A stretch of DNA of 64,000 nucleotides from Compostibacter hankyongensis (GTDB lineage: Bacteria; Bacteroidota; Bacteroidia; Chitinophagales; Chitinophagaceae): contig NZ_BAABFN010000005.1 of NCBI RefSeq assembly GCF_039541075.1, forward strand, positions 310,001-374,000, given 5' to 3'. How positions within the stretch are numbered: position 1 is the stretch's first letter; every line of letters begins with the position of its first letter. The notes beneath the pieces were generated by a model that ran no database searches, had not been told where the DNA came from, and saw nothing but the letters and a program-made list of their open reading frames with translations. Shown here piece after piece: positions 51,901 to 59,236 of the stretch. The position numbers and the translations under genes are program-made.

Positions 51901-53372
51901 CCTTTGCCCGTACTGCCATCGCCAAAATCCCAGCTGTAATCGGTTATCGGTTCCCCTCCTGCCGACGTATCCGTAAAATGCACGGTAAGCGGCACACAGC
52001 CTTTGGTTAGGTCTGCCGAGAAGCCGGCTTTCGGCTTGCTGATCCGGATATAGGCTTTTTTTACCAGGGTATCCGTGCAGCCCTCCCGGTTGGCCGTAAC
52101 CAGCGTTACGGTGTAGGCGCCTTCCTTCTGGTAGCTGTGAGCGGGGGCGGAAGCTTCGGAAGTTCCGCCGTCGCCGAAATCCCAGCGGTAGGAAGCCGCG
52201 TTGGCCGTCTGGCTGCTGAAGCGGACGGTAAAGGGCAGCGAGCAGCCGGTGGTATGATCGGCATCAAAGGCCGCTGTAGCGGGAGCAGAGACCGTGATGC
52301 TTTTTGTGATCGTTTTTTTACAGTTGCCGTAAGTGTCGACCAGCCGTACCGTATAAGTGCCCGGGCGGGCAAAGGTATGGCGGACGGAATTTCCGCGGGC
52401 GGTCGCTCCGTCGCCGAAGTCCCAGTCCGAAACATCCGGCAGGGGGCTGCTCGTATTTTTAAAAACAAGGGAACGGCCGGCGCAGCTGCCGGATACCGAA
52501 AAGCTGCCCGTAAACTGGCCGATGCTGATGAGCTCTTTCCGGACAAGCATATCGGTACAACCCGTTTCATTGCTGACCCGCAGGCTGACGGTATACCTTC
52601 CTTCCTGCGTATAAGTGTGCGTGGGACTGGCCGAGGCCGAAGTGCTGCCGTCGCCGAAATCCCAATGATACTGCAGGGTGCCCGTGCCGGTAGAGGTATC
52701 GGTAAATTTTACGGCAAAAGGAGCGGCACAGCTTACCGAGTCGCTTACCCGGAAACCCGCACGTACGCCGTCGCTTACCCGCACAGCCCCTTTTTTGTTG
52801 AGCACGGCGGTACAGCCATAGCTGTTCCTGACCAGCAGCTTTACATTGTAATTTCCGGCGGCCATATAGGTATGCACGGGATGCTGTTCGGAAGAAGTGC
52901 TGCCGTCATCGAAATCCCAGGTCCATTGCCGGATCGTCCCGGAGCCGGGAACGGACTCGTCCGTAAAATTCACTTCCAGCGGATAACAACCACCTGCCGG
53001 CGTATTGCGGAAGCTGACGGTCGGTGGGGCGTACACCGTGATAAAAGCCGCCTTGGTAACGGTGTTTTCCGTATTCCCGTCTGATATGGTAAGGCTGACG
53101 GTATAGGTACCGGGTTGGGAATAGGTGGCAGCCGGATTTTTTCCGACGGCTGTATTGCCGTTGCCAAAGTCCCATTTCCATTGGGTGGGATTACCGGCCG
53201 ACTGGTCGCTGAACTGAACGACCACGGGTGCGCAGCCGCTCACCTGGTCGGCGGTAAAATCCGCGGAGAGCCCCTGCGCCGATGCACCGGAAAACATCCC
53301 GCAACCTGCCACGGTCAATACCCACACAATCAGCCTGCGGATCGTTCCGGAAATATGGCAGAAAGGGCTCAT
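48993..53372 (-). CDS. Giant PKD-repeat adhesin with CHU_C (T9SS type B) C-terminus
   Basis: 1459 residues. Signal peptide ends SGASAQG. There are 14 PKD-like units: 12 contain WDFGDG, WDFDDG or WDFGNG and two are degenerate (WFFPDD and AWLTGDG). Most units carry a Cys in the A strand (SGCAPVVVQF, GGCYPLEVNF) and a GCTDT-like Cys near the end, which suggests one disulphide per unit. Two Ig-like units follow (ASGTPGYRWSPSAGL; SWRWTPPDELNC). The last 90 residues are a CHU_C/gliding-motility C-terminal domain (NVFIPNTFSPNKDGNNDLFYP ... FNRWGQKVFE) used for type IX export. A perfect -7 element lies at 53424-53431. Confidence 0.95.
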   Translation of the reverse strand: MSPFCHISGTIRRLIVWVLTVAGCGMFSGASAQGLSADFTADQVSGCAPVVVQFSDQSAGNPTQWKWDFGNGNTAVGKNPAATYSQPGTYTVSLTISDGNTENTVTKAAFITVYAPPTVSFRNTPAGGCYPLEVNFTDESVPGSGTIRQWTWDFDDGSTSSEQHPVHTYMAAGNYNVKLLVRNSYGCTAVLNKKGAVRVSDGVRAGFRVSDSVSCAAPFAVKFTDTSTGTGTLQYHWDFGDGSTSASASPTHTYTQEGRYTVSLRVSNETGCTDMLVRKELISIGQFTGSFSVSGSCAGRSLVFKNTSSPLPDVSDWDFGDGATARGNSVRHTFARPGTYTVRLVDTYGNCKKTITKSITVSAPATAAFDADHTTGCSLPFTVRFSSQTANAASYRWDFGDGGTSEASAPAHSYQKEGAYTVTLVTANREGCTDTLVKKAYIRISKPKAGFSADLTKGCVPLTVHFTDTSAGGEPITDYSWDFGDGSTGKGPHPAHTYTTEGDFTVRLIATTAGGCRDTVTTPRMIRTGKKPVAGFNADILEACQPTPIHFTNTSQPAGDAWQWFFPDDKASESGQNPTHVFHTAGKQDVMLVVSSRGCADTLTRRDMINIRLPIARMKVTRSCDDRYAVTFADGSTGGTAWRWDFGDGTVSDAKNPPSHRFPHTGTYQVKLVVTEGSCNSTATQTVYVSEEHPVLQVPDGRLCRGEQITLQAAGIAHPELIRAYAWLTGDGRMFSGTQPSVSYAYTQNGTFPAQVITTDVNGCRDTSAVGPVIVSGPQAGFTVADPSACPGTVITFRDDSRPAPEVPVQEWTWDFGDGQTTTLQSGDPVQHTYPGAGKYEVTLRVKDAEGCTDSLVKPEAVNIFPAKADFVVEDTLVCPGQPLRWINRSQGAGATYHWDFGDGTGSDEKVPSKSYSRDGIYTVQLSVTTADGCTDTLVRKNYIKAGTPKASFSYSDNHAECPPLVVQLKNTSQNYRSITWDFDDGSTSTLENPEHIYNIPGTYRLKLRIEGYGGCADSVIRMVKVAGPFGVPRSDYDVQHECSPLTVKFSAKSVDAVSFRWDFGDGNISPESGSDAASHTYSTPGIYHPQLILKDRKNCQVAFPLKDTVVVDGAIGLGIDPVIPDPCDSGHMRFSRRGLIISADSLGFPVGYTWDFGDGSPADTSAIADHHYREPGTYRVTLRAVSAFGCAASAVLAVRVPEPQRITAWPADTSVCEGTPVTLHASGTPGYRWSPSAGLSDPSAANPVAVPEQSTTYQVTGYNAAGCPVDSAELRLTIWPAPEVHTDSMVWTVPTGSSVRLSAGASPDVVSWRWTPPDELNCTTCPDPLSTPTASREYQVKVANGYGCTDTALLRVNLVCESGNVFIPNTFSPNKDGNNDLFYPRGRGVRNIVYFRIFNRWGQKVFERDNFGLDNRSAAWDGTFNGHPLNPDVFIYQAAMVCDDGQLFYLQGDITLLR

Positions 53373-53423
53373 CGTGTGTCAGCTGGCTTGAAAAGTAGCG
53401 GTTTGCATCGGCTAAAGCTGTAT

Positions 53424-53431
53424 CAAAGATA
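53424..53431 (-). promoter_or_regulatory. Candidate -7 element of the PKD adhesin gene
   Basis: TATCTTTG on the minus strand, a perfect TAnnTTTG match about 52 nt before the start codon. No TTG at the usual spacing. Confidence 0.4.
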
Positions 53432-53525
53432 ATACCGTTTGTACAGAAAAGGAATTTAAGGCCGGGGATGGCCAGGATTTTCCTATGTTTGCCCGGGGTT
53501 AACCCGCCTCTCAATGGTCCTTGCC

Positions 53526-54623
53526 ATGCAGATCAAAACCATTATTGATTACCTGGAAGAGATAGCTCCCCTGTCTTACCAGGAAAGCTATGACAATGCC
53601 GGACTGCTCACCGGCGATCCCCGCTGGGAGCTCAGCAATGCCCTGCTGACGCTGGATGCCACCGAACCGGTTATCGACGAAGCCATTGCGCGCGGCTGCA
53701 ACCTGGTCATCGCCCATCACCCGATCATCTGGGGCGGCCTGAAAAAGATAAACGGCAAAAACTATGTGGAGCGCGCCGTTATCAAGGCCATCAAGCACGA
53801 TATTGCCATCTATGCCGCACATACCAACCTCGACAATATCCGCGGCGGCGTCAACGACATGCTGTGCCGGCAGCTGGGGCTGGGCGATCTGCGGCCGCTG
53901 GCGCCCCGCAGCCGCGCCCTGAAAAAGCTGTATACCTTTGTTCCCCATGCGCAGGCCGAAAAGGTGCGGGAGGCGCTGTTTGCCTCCGGCGCGGGTCATA
54001 TCGGGCAGTACGATGCCTGCAGCTACAATACGGAAGGCTACGGCACCTTCCGGGGAGCAGCGGATACCCATCCCTATGCAGGAGAGGCCGGAAAAAAACA
54101 CCGGGAGCCCGAAACCCGCATCGAGGTGGTTTTTCCGGCTCCCCTCGAGAGCACGGTGACCGCGGCGCTGTGTGCCGCCCATCCCTATGAGGAACCCGCC
54201 TATGACATCCTGCTGCTGGAAAACAGCTGGGCGGGGGTGGGATCGGGCATGGTCGGTATGTTGCCGGCACCCGTGGATGAAGGCGCTTTTCTGCAGCAGG
54301 TAAAAACACAGCTATCCGCCGGCGGCATCCGGCACACCGCCCTGCTGGGAAAACCGGTACGGAAGGTAGCGGTCTGCGGGGGAGCCGGCAGCTTCCTGCT
54401 GCCCGCTGCGCGAAGGGCGGGAGCCGACGTGTACCTCAGCGCGGATTTTAAATACCATGAATTCTTTGATGCTGATAGCCAGATACTTATAATAGACGTA
54501 GGGCATTACGAGAGCGAGCAGTTCACCCCCCTATTATTTTATGAGCTGCTAACCAAAAAATTCCCTAACTTTGCGCCTCTTAAAACCGCTGTGCTTACAA
54601 ATCCGATTCATTATCTGCATTAA
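53526..54623 (+). CDS. Nif3-like dinuclear metal centre protein
   Basis: 365 residues from ATG 53526 (MQIKTIIDYLEEIAPL). The metal ligands are in DNAGLLTGDP, HHP (64-66), AAHTNLDN and, near the C-terminus, VGHYESEQF. Between the two Nif3 halves lies an inserted domain of about 110 residues (KLYTFVPHAQAEKVREALFASGAGHIGQY to PYEEPAYDI), as in YqfO-type members, with a CutA/PII-like fold. The family forms hexameric rings; GTP cyclohydrolase I type 2 activity has been proposed but not proven. It is followed after 6 bp by a zinc-ribbon gene. Confidence 0.93.
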   Translation: MQIKTIIDYLEEIAPLSYQESYDNAGLLTGDPRWELSNALLTLDATEPVIDEAIARGCNLVIAHHPIIWGGLKKINGKNYVERAVIKAIKHDIAIYAAHTNLDNIRGGVNDMLCRQLGLGDLRPLAPRSRALKKLYTFVPHAQAEKVREALFASGAGHIGQYDACSYNTEGYGTFRGAADTHPYAGEAGKKHREPETRIEVVFPAPLESTVTAALCAAHPYEEPAYDILLLENSWAGVGSGMVGMLPAPVDEGAFLQQVKTQLSAGGIRHTALLGKPVRKVAVCGGAGSFLLPAARRAGADVYLSADFKYHEFFDADSQILIIDVGHYESEQFTPLLFYELLTKKFPNFAPLKTAVLTNPIHYLH

Positions 54624-54629
54624 TAGTTT

Positions 54630-55385
54630 ATGGCCACAGTAAAAGAGTACTCCGTAGAGGAAAAACTGACCTCCGTGCTCAGACTTCAGAAAATCGATTC
54701 CAAGCTGGATGAGATTCAGGTGCTGAAGGGGGAGCTTCCCATGGAAGTAAAAGATCTCGAAGACGAGATCGAAGGGTTGAATACGCGGCTGACCAACATA
54801 GAGGACGAGATCAGGGGCATCCAGGAGTTTATCAACAATAAGAAAAACGCCATCAAGGACTCCGAAGCGCTGATCCAGAAATATGAGAAGCAGCAGAACA
54901 ATGTGAAGAACAGCCGCGAATTCGAAGCGATCAGTAAAGAAATCGAGATGCAGACCCTCGAGGTAAAGCTGTCGGAAAAGCATATCCGCGACGCCGGCAA
55001 CGAGATCTCCGAAAAAGAGCGAATCCTCGAAGGGGCGAAACAGACCATCGCGGATAAGGAAGCCAACCTGCAGCACAAAAAGGCTGAGCTGGAAAAGATC
55101 ATTGCGGAAACCGAAAAGGAAGAGCAGCAATACCATAAGCAGTCGGAAGAAGCCCGCTCCAAGGTAGAGCCGCGTCTGCTGACCGCTTATGAGAAGATCC
55201 GGAAAACCTACCGCAACGGGCTGGCCGTGGTACCCATCGAAAGGGATTCCTGCGGCGGATGCTTTAACGCCATCCCCCCCCAACGGCAGGCAGAGATCCG
55301 CCAGCGCAAAAAAGTAATCGTATGCGAACACTGCGGCCGCATCCTGGTAGACGACGAGCTGAATGAGACGATAGTGGCAAAATAG
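54630..55385 (+). CDS. Coiled-coil C4 zinc-ribbon protein
   Basis: 251 residues. Residues 15-175 are a long antiparallel coiled coil rich in Glu and Lys (for example LEDEIEGLNTRLTNIEDEI). The C-terminal zinc ribbon has C208-X2-C211 and C232-X2-C235 (CGGCFNAIPPQRQAEIRQ; VCEHCGRIL). It belongs to the CT398/DUF164-type family, whose members interact with flagellar or secretion ATPase partners in some bacteria; no such partner is encoded here. It lies 6 bp downstream of the nif3 homologue, a recurrent pair in Bacteroidota. Confidence 0.9.
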   Translation: MATVKEYSVEEKLTSVLRLQKIDSKLDEIQVLKGELPMEVKDLEDEIEGLNTRLTNIEDEIRGIQEFINNKKNAIKDSEALIQKYEKQQNNVKNSREFEAISKEIEMQTLEVKLSEKHIRDAGNEISEKERILEGAKQTIADKEANLQHKKAELEKIIAETEKEEQQYHKQSEEARSKVEPRLLTAYEKIRKTYRNGLAVVPIERDSCGGCFNAIPPQRQAEIRQRKKVIVCEHCGRILVDDELNETIVAK

Positions 55386-55406
55386 CTTTTGGTCAAATTT
55401 TTGCAG

Positions 55407-55436
55407 AAAAGGACACTGATTCTCAGTGTCCTTTTT
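55407..55436 (+). terminator. Intrinsic terminator of the nif3-zinc ribbon operon
   Basis: Perfect stem AAAAGGACACTGA/TCAGTGTCCTTTT (55407-55419, 55423-55435), 3-nt loop, T-run on the plus strand. Confidence 0.9.
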
Positions 55437-55484
55437 CATTAGCTGCCGAACAGCCGTTAAGGACAAAGCCATTCCCGGTCTATA

Positions 55485-55660
55485 ATGAGGAAGCCGAGCA
55501 TGATACTATTTATCATACAGGAGGACATAAATGTACGAGGTTCTACCTGCCCGCCGCAAAGCTATGGCAGGCGGGTCCGACCATTAAATGCGGAGCGTTC
55601 ATCGGGACCTTTTTAAAGGTCATTATGAGCCGAAATAAAAACGAATATTAACGGATGAAA
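55485..55660 (+). repeat. Leader-like element, copy B (before the TPR gene), interrupted by palindromes
   Basis: Similar to 21727-21818 but split twice. After CGAGGTTCTACCTG an inserted palindrome-containing segment (CCCGCC/GGCGGG arms at 55550 and 55571) appears before ACCATTAAA, and a second insert with GACCTTT-TT-AAAGGTC (55606-55621) precedes the shared AAATAAAAA and TTAACGGATGAAA at the start codon. Confidence 0.65.
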
Positions 55661-57187
55661 TATCTTCTTCTGCTTATCCTGTCCGCCTGCCTGCTTACGC
55701 CGGAGACCGAACCCGTCACGGCCGCTCCCCTGTCTGATATCCCCACCGCAGCCGGAAGGCCTTTCGACTTCAACACCCGCTGCCGCGAGGCTTACCGGCT
55801 GATCATGATGACCCGCCTCGATGCCGGCGCACAGCTGCTGGCGGCAGAAAAGCGCGACCATCCGGACAACCTGGCACCCTATTTCCTGGATAATTATATC
55901 GACTTCCTGCGGCTGTTTTTTCATGAAGACCCCAAAGAATACGCCGCCCTCAAGGCACACCGGGATCAGCGGCTGGAGCTGATGAGCAAAGGAGACACCC
56001 GTTCCCCTTTTTATCTGTATACCCTGGCCATGCTTCATTTTCAATGGGCCGTATGCAAGATCAAGTTCGGAGAAAACTGGTCGGCTGTCTGGGAATTCAG
56101 GAAAGCTTATTCCCAGATCCGCGATAACCAGAAAAAATTCCCGGATTTCAGTCCCAACAAAATACTGCTGGGCTCCATGCAGACCGTTATCGGCACGGTC
56201 CCTGAAAGCTACCGCTGGATCACCGGCATCCTCGGCTTTAGCGGCGGCAATGTCAGTCGGGGCATGGAACAGCTGCGGTCTTATGTAGACGATGCCTCCC
56301 CGGAGGGCACCCTTTTTCACGACGAAGCCTGTTTCTACTACGCCTATCTCCGGTTTTATGTGGCCCACGAACCGGATGCGGTATTCCGGTTTATCCGCGA
56401 GGAGCAGCTGGATGTGGTCAATAACCAGCTTTTTGCCTTCATGGCGGCCAACCTGGCGCTTAACAACCATATGGGAGATGACGGGCTCCGCATCCTGGCC
56501 GCCCGCAAAACAGGGCCGGGCTATCTGGATATGCCCATACTCGATTACGAAATAGGCGTGCTCAAGCTGAACCACCTTGAGCTGGACGAGGCCATCGCCA
56601 GCCTGCGCCGGTTTACCAGCACCTTCAAGGGCAAGTTCTATGTCAAGGATGCCCTGTACAAGCTTAGCCTCGCCTGCTATCTGAACGGCAATACTGCAGA
56701 AGCCGGACAGTACCGGAAGCTGATCGAATCCCGCGGCAATACCTCCACCGATGCCGACAAGGCGGCACTGCGGGAAGCGCGCAAAGGGCGCTGGCCCAAC
56801 GCCGTTATCCTGCGAGCCCGGCTGCTGGGCGACGGAGGATATTTCCACCAGGCGCTGGACTTGCTGAGCCGGCACAAGGTGGGCGATTTCACCCAGCTGA
56901 TCGACAAGATAGAATATGCATACTTCCTGGCGCGCATCTATGACGAGCTGGAAGAGGACAACCGTGCTATCCCCCTCTATGAGGCCACGATCAAGGTGGG
57001 GGCTTCCCGGCCGGAATACTATGCCGCCCGGGCTGCGCTGCAGCTGGGCTTTATCTATGAGCAGCGGAAAGATAAAACCCGGGCGCTGCAGTATTTCAAA
57101 AAATGCCTGGACATGAAGGAAGAAGAGTACAAGAGCAGCCTGGACCAGCGGGCCAAGGCCGGTATCAACCGGCTAACGGCAAGGTAA
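55655..57187 (+). CDS. TPR-repeat exported protein
   Basis: 510 residues. A signal peptide or lipoprotein-like start (MKYLLLLILSACLLTPETEP; Cys12 in LSAC) is followed by helical repeats through the whole length: clear TPR units include IDKIEYAYFLARIYDELEEDNRAIPLYEATIKV and ARAALQLGFIYEQRKDKTRALQYFKKCLDM. The region SMQTVIGTVPESYRWITGILGFSGGNVSRGM resembles DUF3808-type outer-membrane-associated TPR proteins. It precedes the PorP/SprF gene and may serve the T9SS or a surface complex. Its leader shares sequence with that of the susD gene at 21814. Confidence 0.75.
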   Translation: MKYLLLLILSACLLTPETEPVTAAPLSDIPTAAGRPFDFNTRCREAYRLIMMTRLDAGAQLLAAEKRDHPDNLAPYFLDNYIDFLRLFFHEDPKEYAALKAHRDQRLELMSKGDTRSPFYLYTLAMLHFQWAVCKIKFGENWSAVWEFRKAYSQIRDNQKKFPDFSPNKILLGSMQTVIGTVPESYRWITGILGFSGGNVSRGMEQLRSYVDDASPEGTLFHDEACFYYAYLRFYVAHEPDAVFRFIREEQLDVVNNQLFAFMAANLALNNHMGDDGLRILAARKTGPGYLDMPILDYEIGVLKLNHLELDEAIASLRRFTSTFKGKFYVKDALYKLSLACYLNGNTAEAGQYRKLIESRGNTSTDADKAALREARKGRWPNAVILRARLLGDGGYFHQALDLLSRHKVGDFTQLIDKIEYAYFLARIYDELEEDNRAIPLYEATIKVGASRPEYYAARAALQLGFIYEQRKDKTRALQYFKKCLDMKEEEYKSSLDQRAKAGINRLTAR

Positions 57188-57224
57188 GGTGAAAGGTAAA
57201 AGGTGAAGGGTGAAAGGCATTTTA

Positions 57225-57290
57225 AAGCCTAAGGTTTAAAGTCTAAAGTTGGTCTGCCTGAAAGCGAATCTTAGACTTTAAACCTCAAAC
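57225..57290 (+). repeat. Dispersed intergenic hairpin repeat, copy 1
   Basis: A perfect 15-bp inverted repeat AGGTTTAAAGTCTAA/TTAGACTTTAAACCT encloses a 25-nt loop with TGCCTGAAAGCGAA. The loop block and arms recur in degenerate form at 41728-41778. Just before lie near-tandem AAAGGTGAAGGG units (57187-57216). Confidence 0.75.
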
Positions 57291-57336
57291 CTGGAAACTG
57301 GAAATCCGAAACCGGACGCCCATAAAATCTTAGTAT

Positions 57337-57344
57337 TATTTTTG
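57337..57344 (+). promoter_or_regulatory. Candidate -7 element of porP/sprF
   Basis: TATTTTTG, a perfect TAnnTTTG match 29 nt before the start codon at 57374; no TTG at the usual distance. Confidence 0.35.
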
Positions 57345-57373
57345 CATCCGTTAGCCTGCCTAATCCCCGGTCT

Positions 57374-58423
57374 ATGCCTGCCACCCCGTCTTCCTGGATA
57401 AAACGAGCCCTGCTGGCGGGTTTGCTGTGTCTGCCCCTGCTCCTGCCGGCGCAGGACATCCATCTTTCCCAGTTTTACGAAACCCCGCTGTTGCGAAACC
57501 CCGCGCTGGCCGGCATCTTTACGGGTAATATCCGGATACAGGCGGTGTACCGCAATCAGTGGAACGGGGCGAATGTTCCCTACCAGACCGGGGCCCTGAG
57601 CGGAGAGCTGAAATTTCCCGTCGGACAGCAGGAAGACTATATCACCGGAGCATTGCAGCTGACCTACGATGTGGCGGGCACCTCTCATTTTCAGACCACC
57701 CAGGTGCTTCCCGCCATCAATTATCACAAATCCCTGAGCGCAAGCCGTAGCATGTACCTTTCCCTTGCCTTTATGGGCGGATTTACCCAGCGCCAGTTCA
57801 ATCCGGAAAAGATGAGCTTTGATAATCAATATAATAACGGCGCATACGATCCTTCTTCGCCTTCGGGGGAAACTTTCTCAAAATACGGCTACACTTACCC
57901 GGACATGGGAGCCGGTCTCAGCTTCAACAGTACCTTCAGACAGCAGATCAATTACTTCATCGGCGCGGCCTGGTATCATTTCAACCGCCCGGAGGTCTCT
58001 TTTTACGGGAACAAGGCTATTGAGCTGCAACCCAAATGGGAGTATAATGCAGGGCTCTCGGGTCCCCTCAGCGAGCGGGTACGGATTATCGCGCAGTACA
58101 ACCAGCTCCGGCAGGGCGATTACAGCGAGATCATCGGGGGCGCCTTGATCGGCTACGACATTTCCGCTGTAGAGCAGGAAGAGGGCGGAATGGGGAAAAT
58201 CATCTACGGAGGACTGTTTGTGCGGCTCCATGATGCATTGATCCCTGTGGTAAAGATAGAGCTTAATAATTACGAGATAGGGTTCAGCTACGACATCAAT
58301 ACGGCCCAGGGAAAAGCCGCGGCAGCCGGAGATATGGGCGGATTTGAGCTCTCCCTCTCCTACCGGGGATTCTTTGCCAACAGCAACAGCGTGCTGCATG
58401 CCCTGCGCTGCCCCCGGTTCTGA
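57374..58423 (+). CDS. PorP/SprF family type IX secretion membrane protein
   Basis: 349 residues. Signal peptide ends LLLPAQD. The diagnostic start IHLSQFYETPLLRNPALAGIF (the Asn-Pro-Ala turn), then YRNQWNGANVPYQT and a barrel with the late block NYEIGFSYDINTA are characteristic. SprF-type proteins are partners of large CHU_C adhesins in gliding and type IX secretion; here the adhesin gene at 48993 is encoded five genes away on the other strand. The terminal LRCPRF matches the typical C-terminus (L-x-CPR-F). Confidence 0.95.
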   Translation: MPATPSSWIKRALLAGLLCLPLLLPAQDIHLSQFYETPLLRNPALAGIFTGNIRIQAVYRNQWNGANVPYQTGALSGELKFPVGQQEDYITGALQLTYDVAGTSHFQTTQVLPAINYHKSLSASRSMYLSLAFMGGFTQRQFNPEKMSFDNQYNNGAYDPSSPSGETFSKYGYTYPDMGAGLSFNSTFRQQINYFIGAAWYHFNRPEVSFYGNKAIELQPKWEYNAGLSGPLSERVRIIAQYNQLRQGDYSEIIGGALIGYDISAVEQEEGGMGKIIYGGLFVRLHDALIPVVKIELNNYEIGFSYDINTAQGKAAAAGDMGGFELSLSYRGFFANSNSVLHALRCPRF

Positions 58424-58559
58424 ATTGGGTTAAAAAATGTTAAATATTTAATAAATTGGGGAAACAGAGCGGGTATGGCTCGCCTTTTGTTTATATTTTT
58501 GCAGAGAATCCTCTCGAAAACCCTTTAAAGACGAACCTTTAAAAATATCCGGGAAAGAT

Positions 58560-58590
58560 TTGGAAAAATTTTAAAAACAGATTATATTTG
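58560..58590 (+). promoter_or_regulatory. Promoter of the T9SS type A gene, nearly leaderless
   Basis: TTG (58560-58562), 20-bp spacer, perfect TATATTTG (58583-58590). The ATG at 58599 is only 8 nt beyond the element. Confidence 0.7.
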
Positions 58591-58598
58591 GCTTGACT

Positions 58599-58970
58599 AT
58601 GTATAAAAAGTTTACATCTTTAATCCTACTTCTTTTTTGTGCTATCTCCGTTGGGCTCGGGCAAACTGCCACCGGAGGTAAGGTTACAGCCACTTTCGAG
58701 GAAAGCGCCCCCAAGCCAAAAGTCATCAAAGCTTTCCCCAACCCGGCCTCTTCCAATATCAGCTTTGAACTCCAGCACCCTAATAACGATACCCGTTACC
58801 AGATTATTGTTTATAACTTTCTCGGGAAGAAGATCGACGCCTTTCATCTTTCGGGCAACCGTACCCGGCTCAGCCTGGACAAATACTACAGCGGCATCTA
58901 TATCTATCAGCTGCGGGACCTCCAGGGCAACTTGGTGGAATCCGGTAAGTTCAATGTGATCAAGCAATAA
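58599..58970 (+). CDS. Small secreted protein with T9SS type A sorting domain
   Basis: 123 residues from ATG 58599. Signal peptide MYKKFTSLILLLFCAISVGL ends GLGQT. A 20-residue linker is followed directly by a complete type A sorting domain: KAFPNPASSNISFEL, then YQIIVYNFLGKKI, LSLDKYYSGIYIYQL and VESGKFNVIK. The protein is therefore almost only a sorting domain, without cargo; it may be a minimal surface protein or a remnant. It has a very good promoter and lies alone between porP/sprF and grpE. Confidence 0.9.
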   Translation: MYKKFTSLILLLFCAISVGLGQTATGGKVTATFEESAPKPKVIKAFPNPASSNISFELQHPNNDTRYQIIVYNFLGKKIDAFHLSGNRTRLSLDKYYSGIYIYQLRDLQGNLVESGKFNVIKQ

Positions 58971-59200
58971 TCTAATCTTTCTGAGACACCGGCCTGACAG
59001 GCGCCCGCTAAGGAGCGCCGTGTGATGATCAGGTAATAACCTCCCCCGCGCCGGAACAGCGGCCTTTATCATCTGTCATTTTGGCGCCTGCATTTCCTTT
59101 GGCAAAAAAATTGTCCGTACCGGGGCATAAGATCCTTACAGGAGAGGTGCCGGCGGAACATTGTATGTCGAAAGCACCGGCCCTTCTCATAAATTATAGG

Positions 59201-59208
59201 TAGGTTTG
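59201..59208 (+). promoter_or_regulatory. Candidate -7 element of grpE-dnaJ
   Basis: TAGGTTTG, a perfect TAnnTTTG match 28 nt before the GTG start of grpE. No TTG at the usual spacing and no CIRCE element are visible. Confidence 0.4.
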
Positions 59209-59236
59209 CACATCATTTTAAAACGAAACGGATATC

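Noticed and set aside
48993..53372. DNA repeats in the giant gene as a tandem array
   Set aside because: The recurring AAATCCCA-type blocks encode WDFGDG motifs of PKD domains that have otherwise diverged, so this is protein repetition.
58971..59236. Small RNA or riboswitch before grpE
   Set aside because: Several short hairpins such as GGCGC/GCGCC can be drawn, but none matches a known riboswitch or a terminated transcript.
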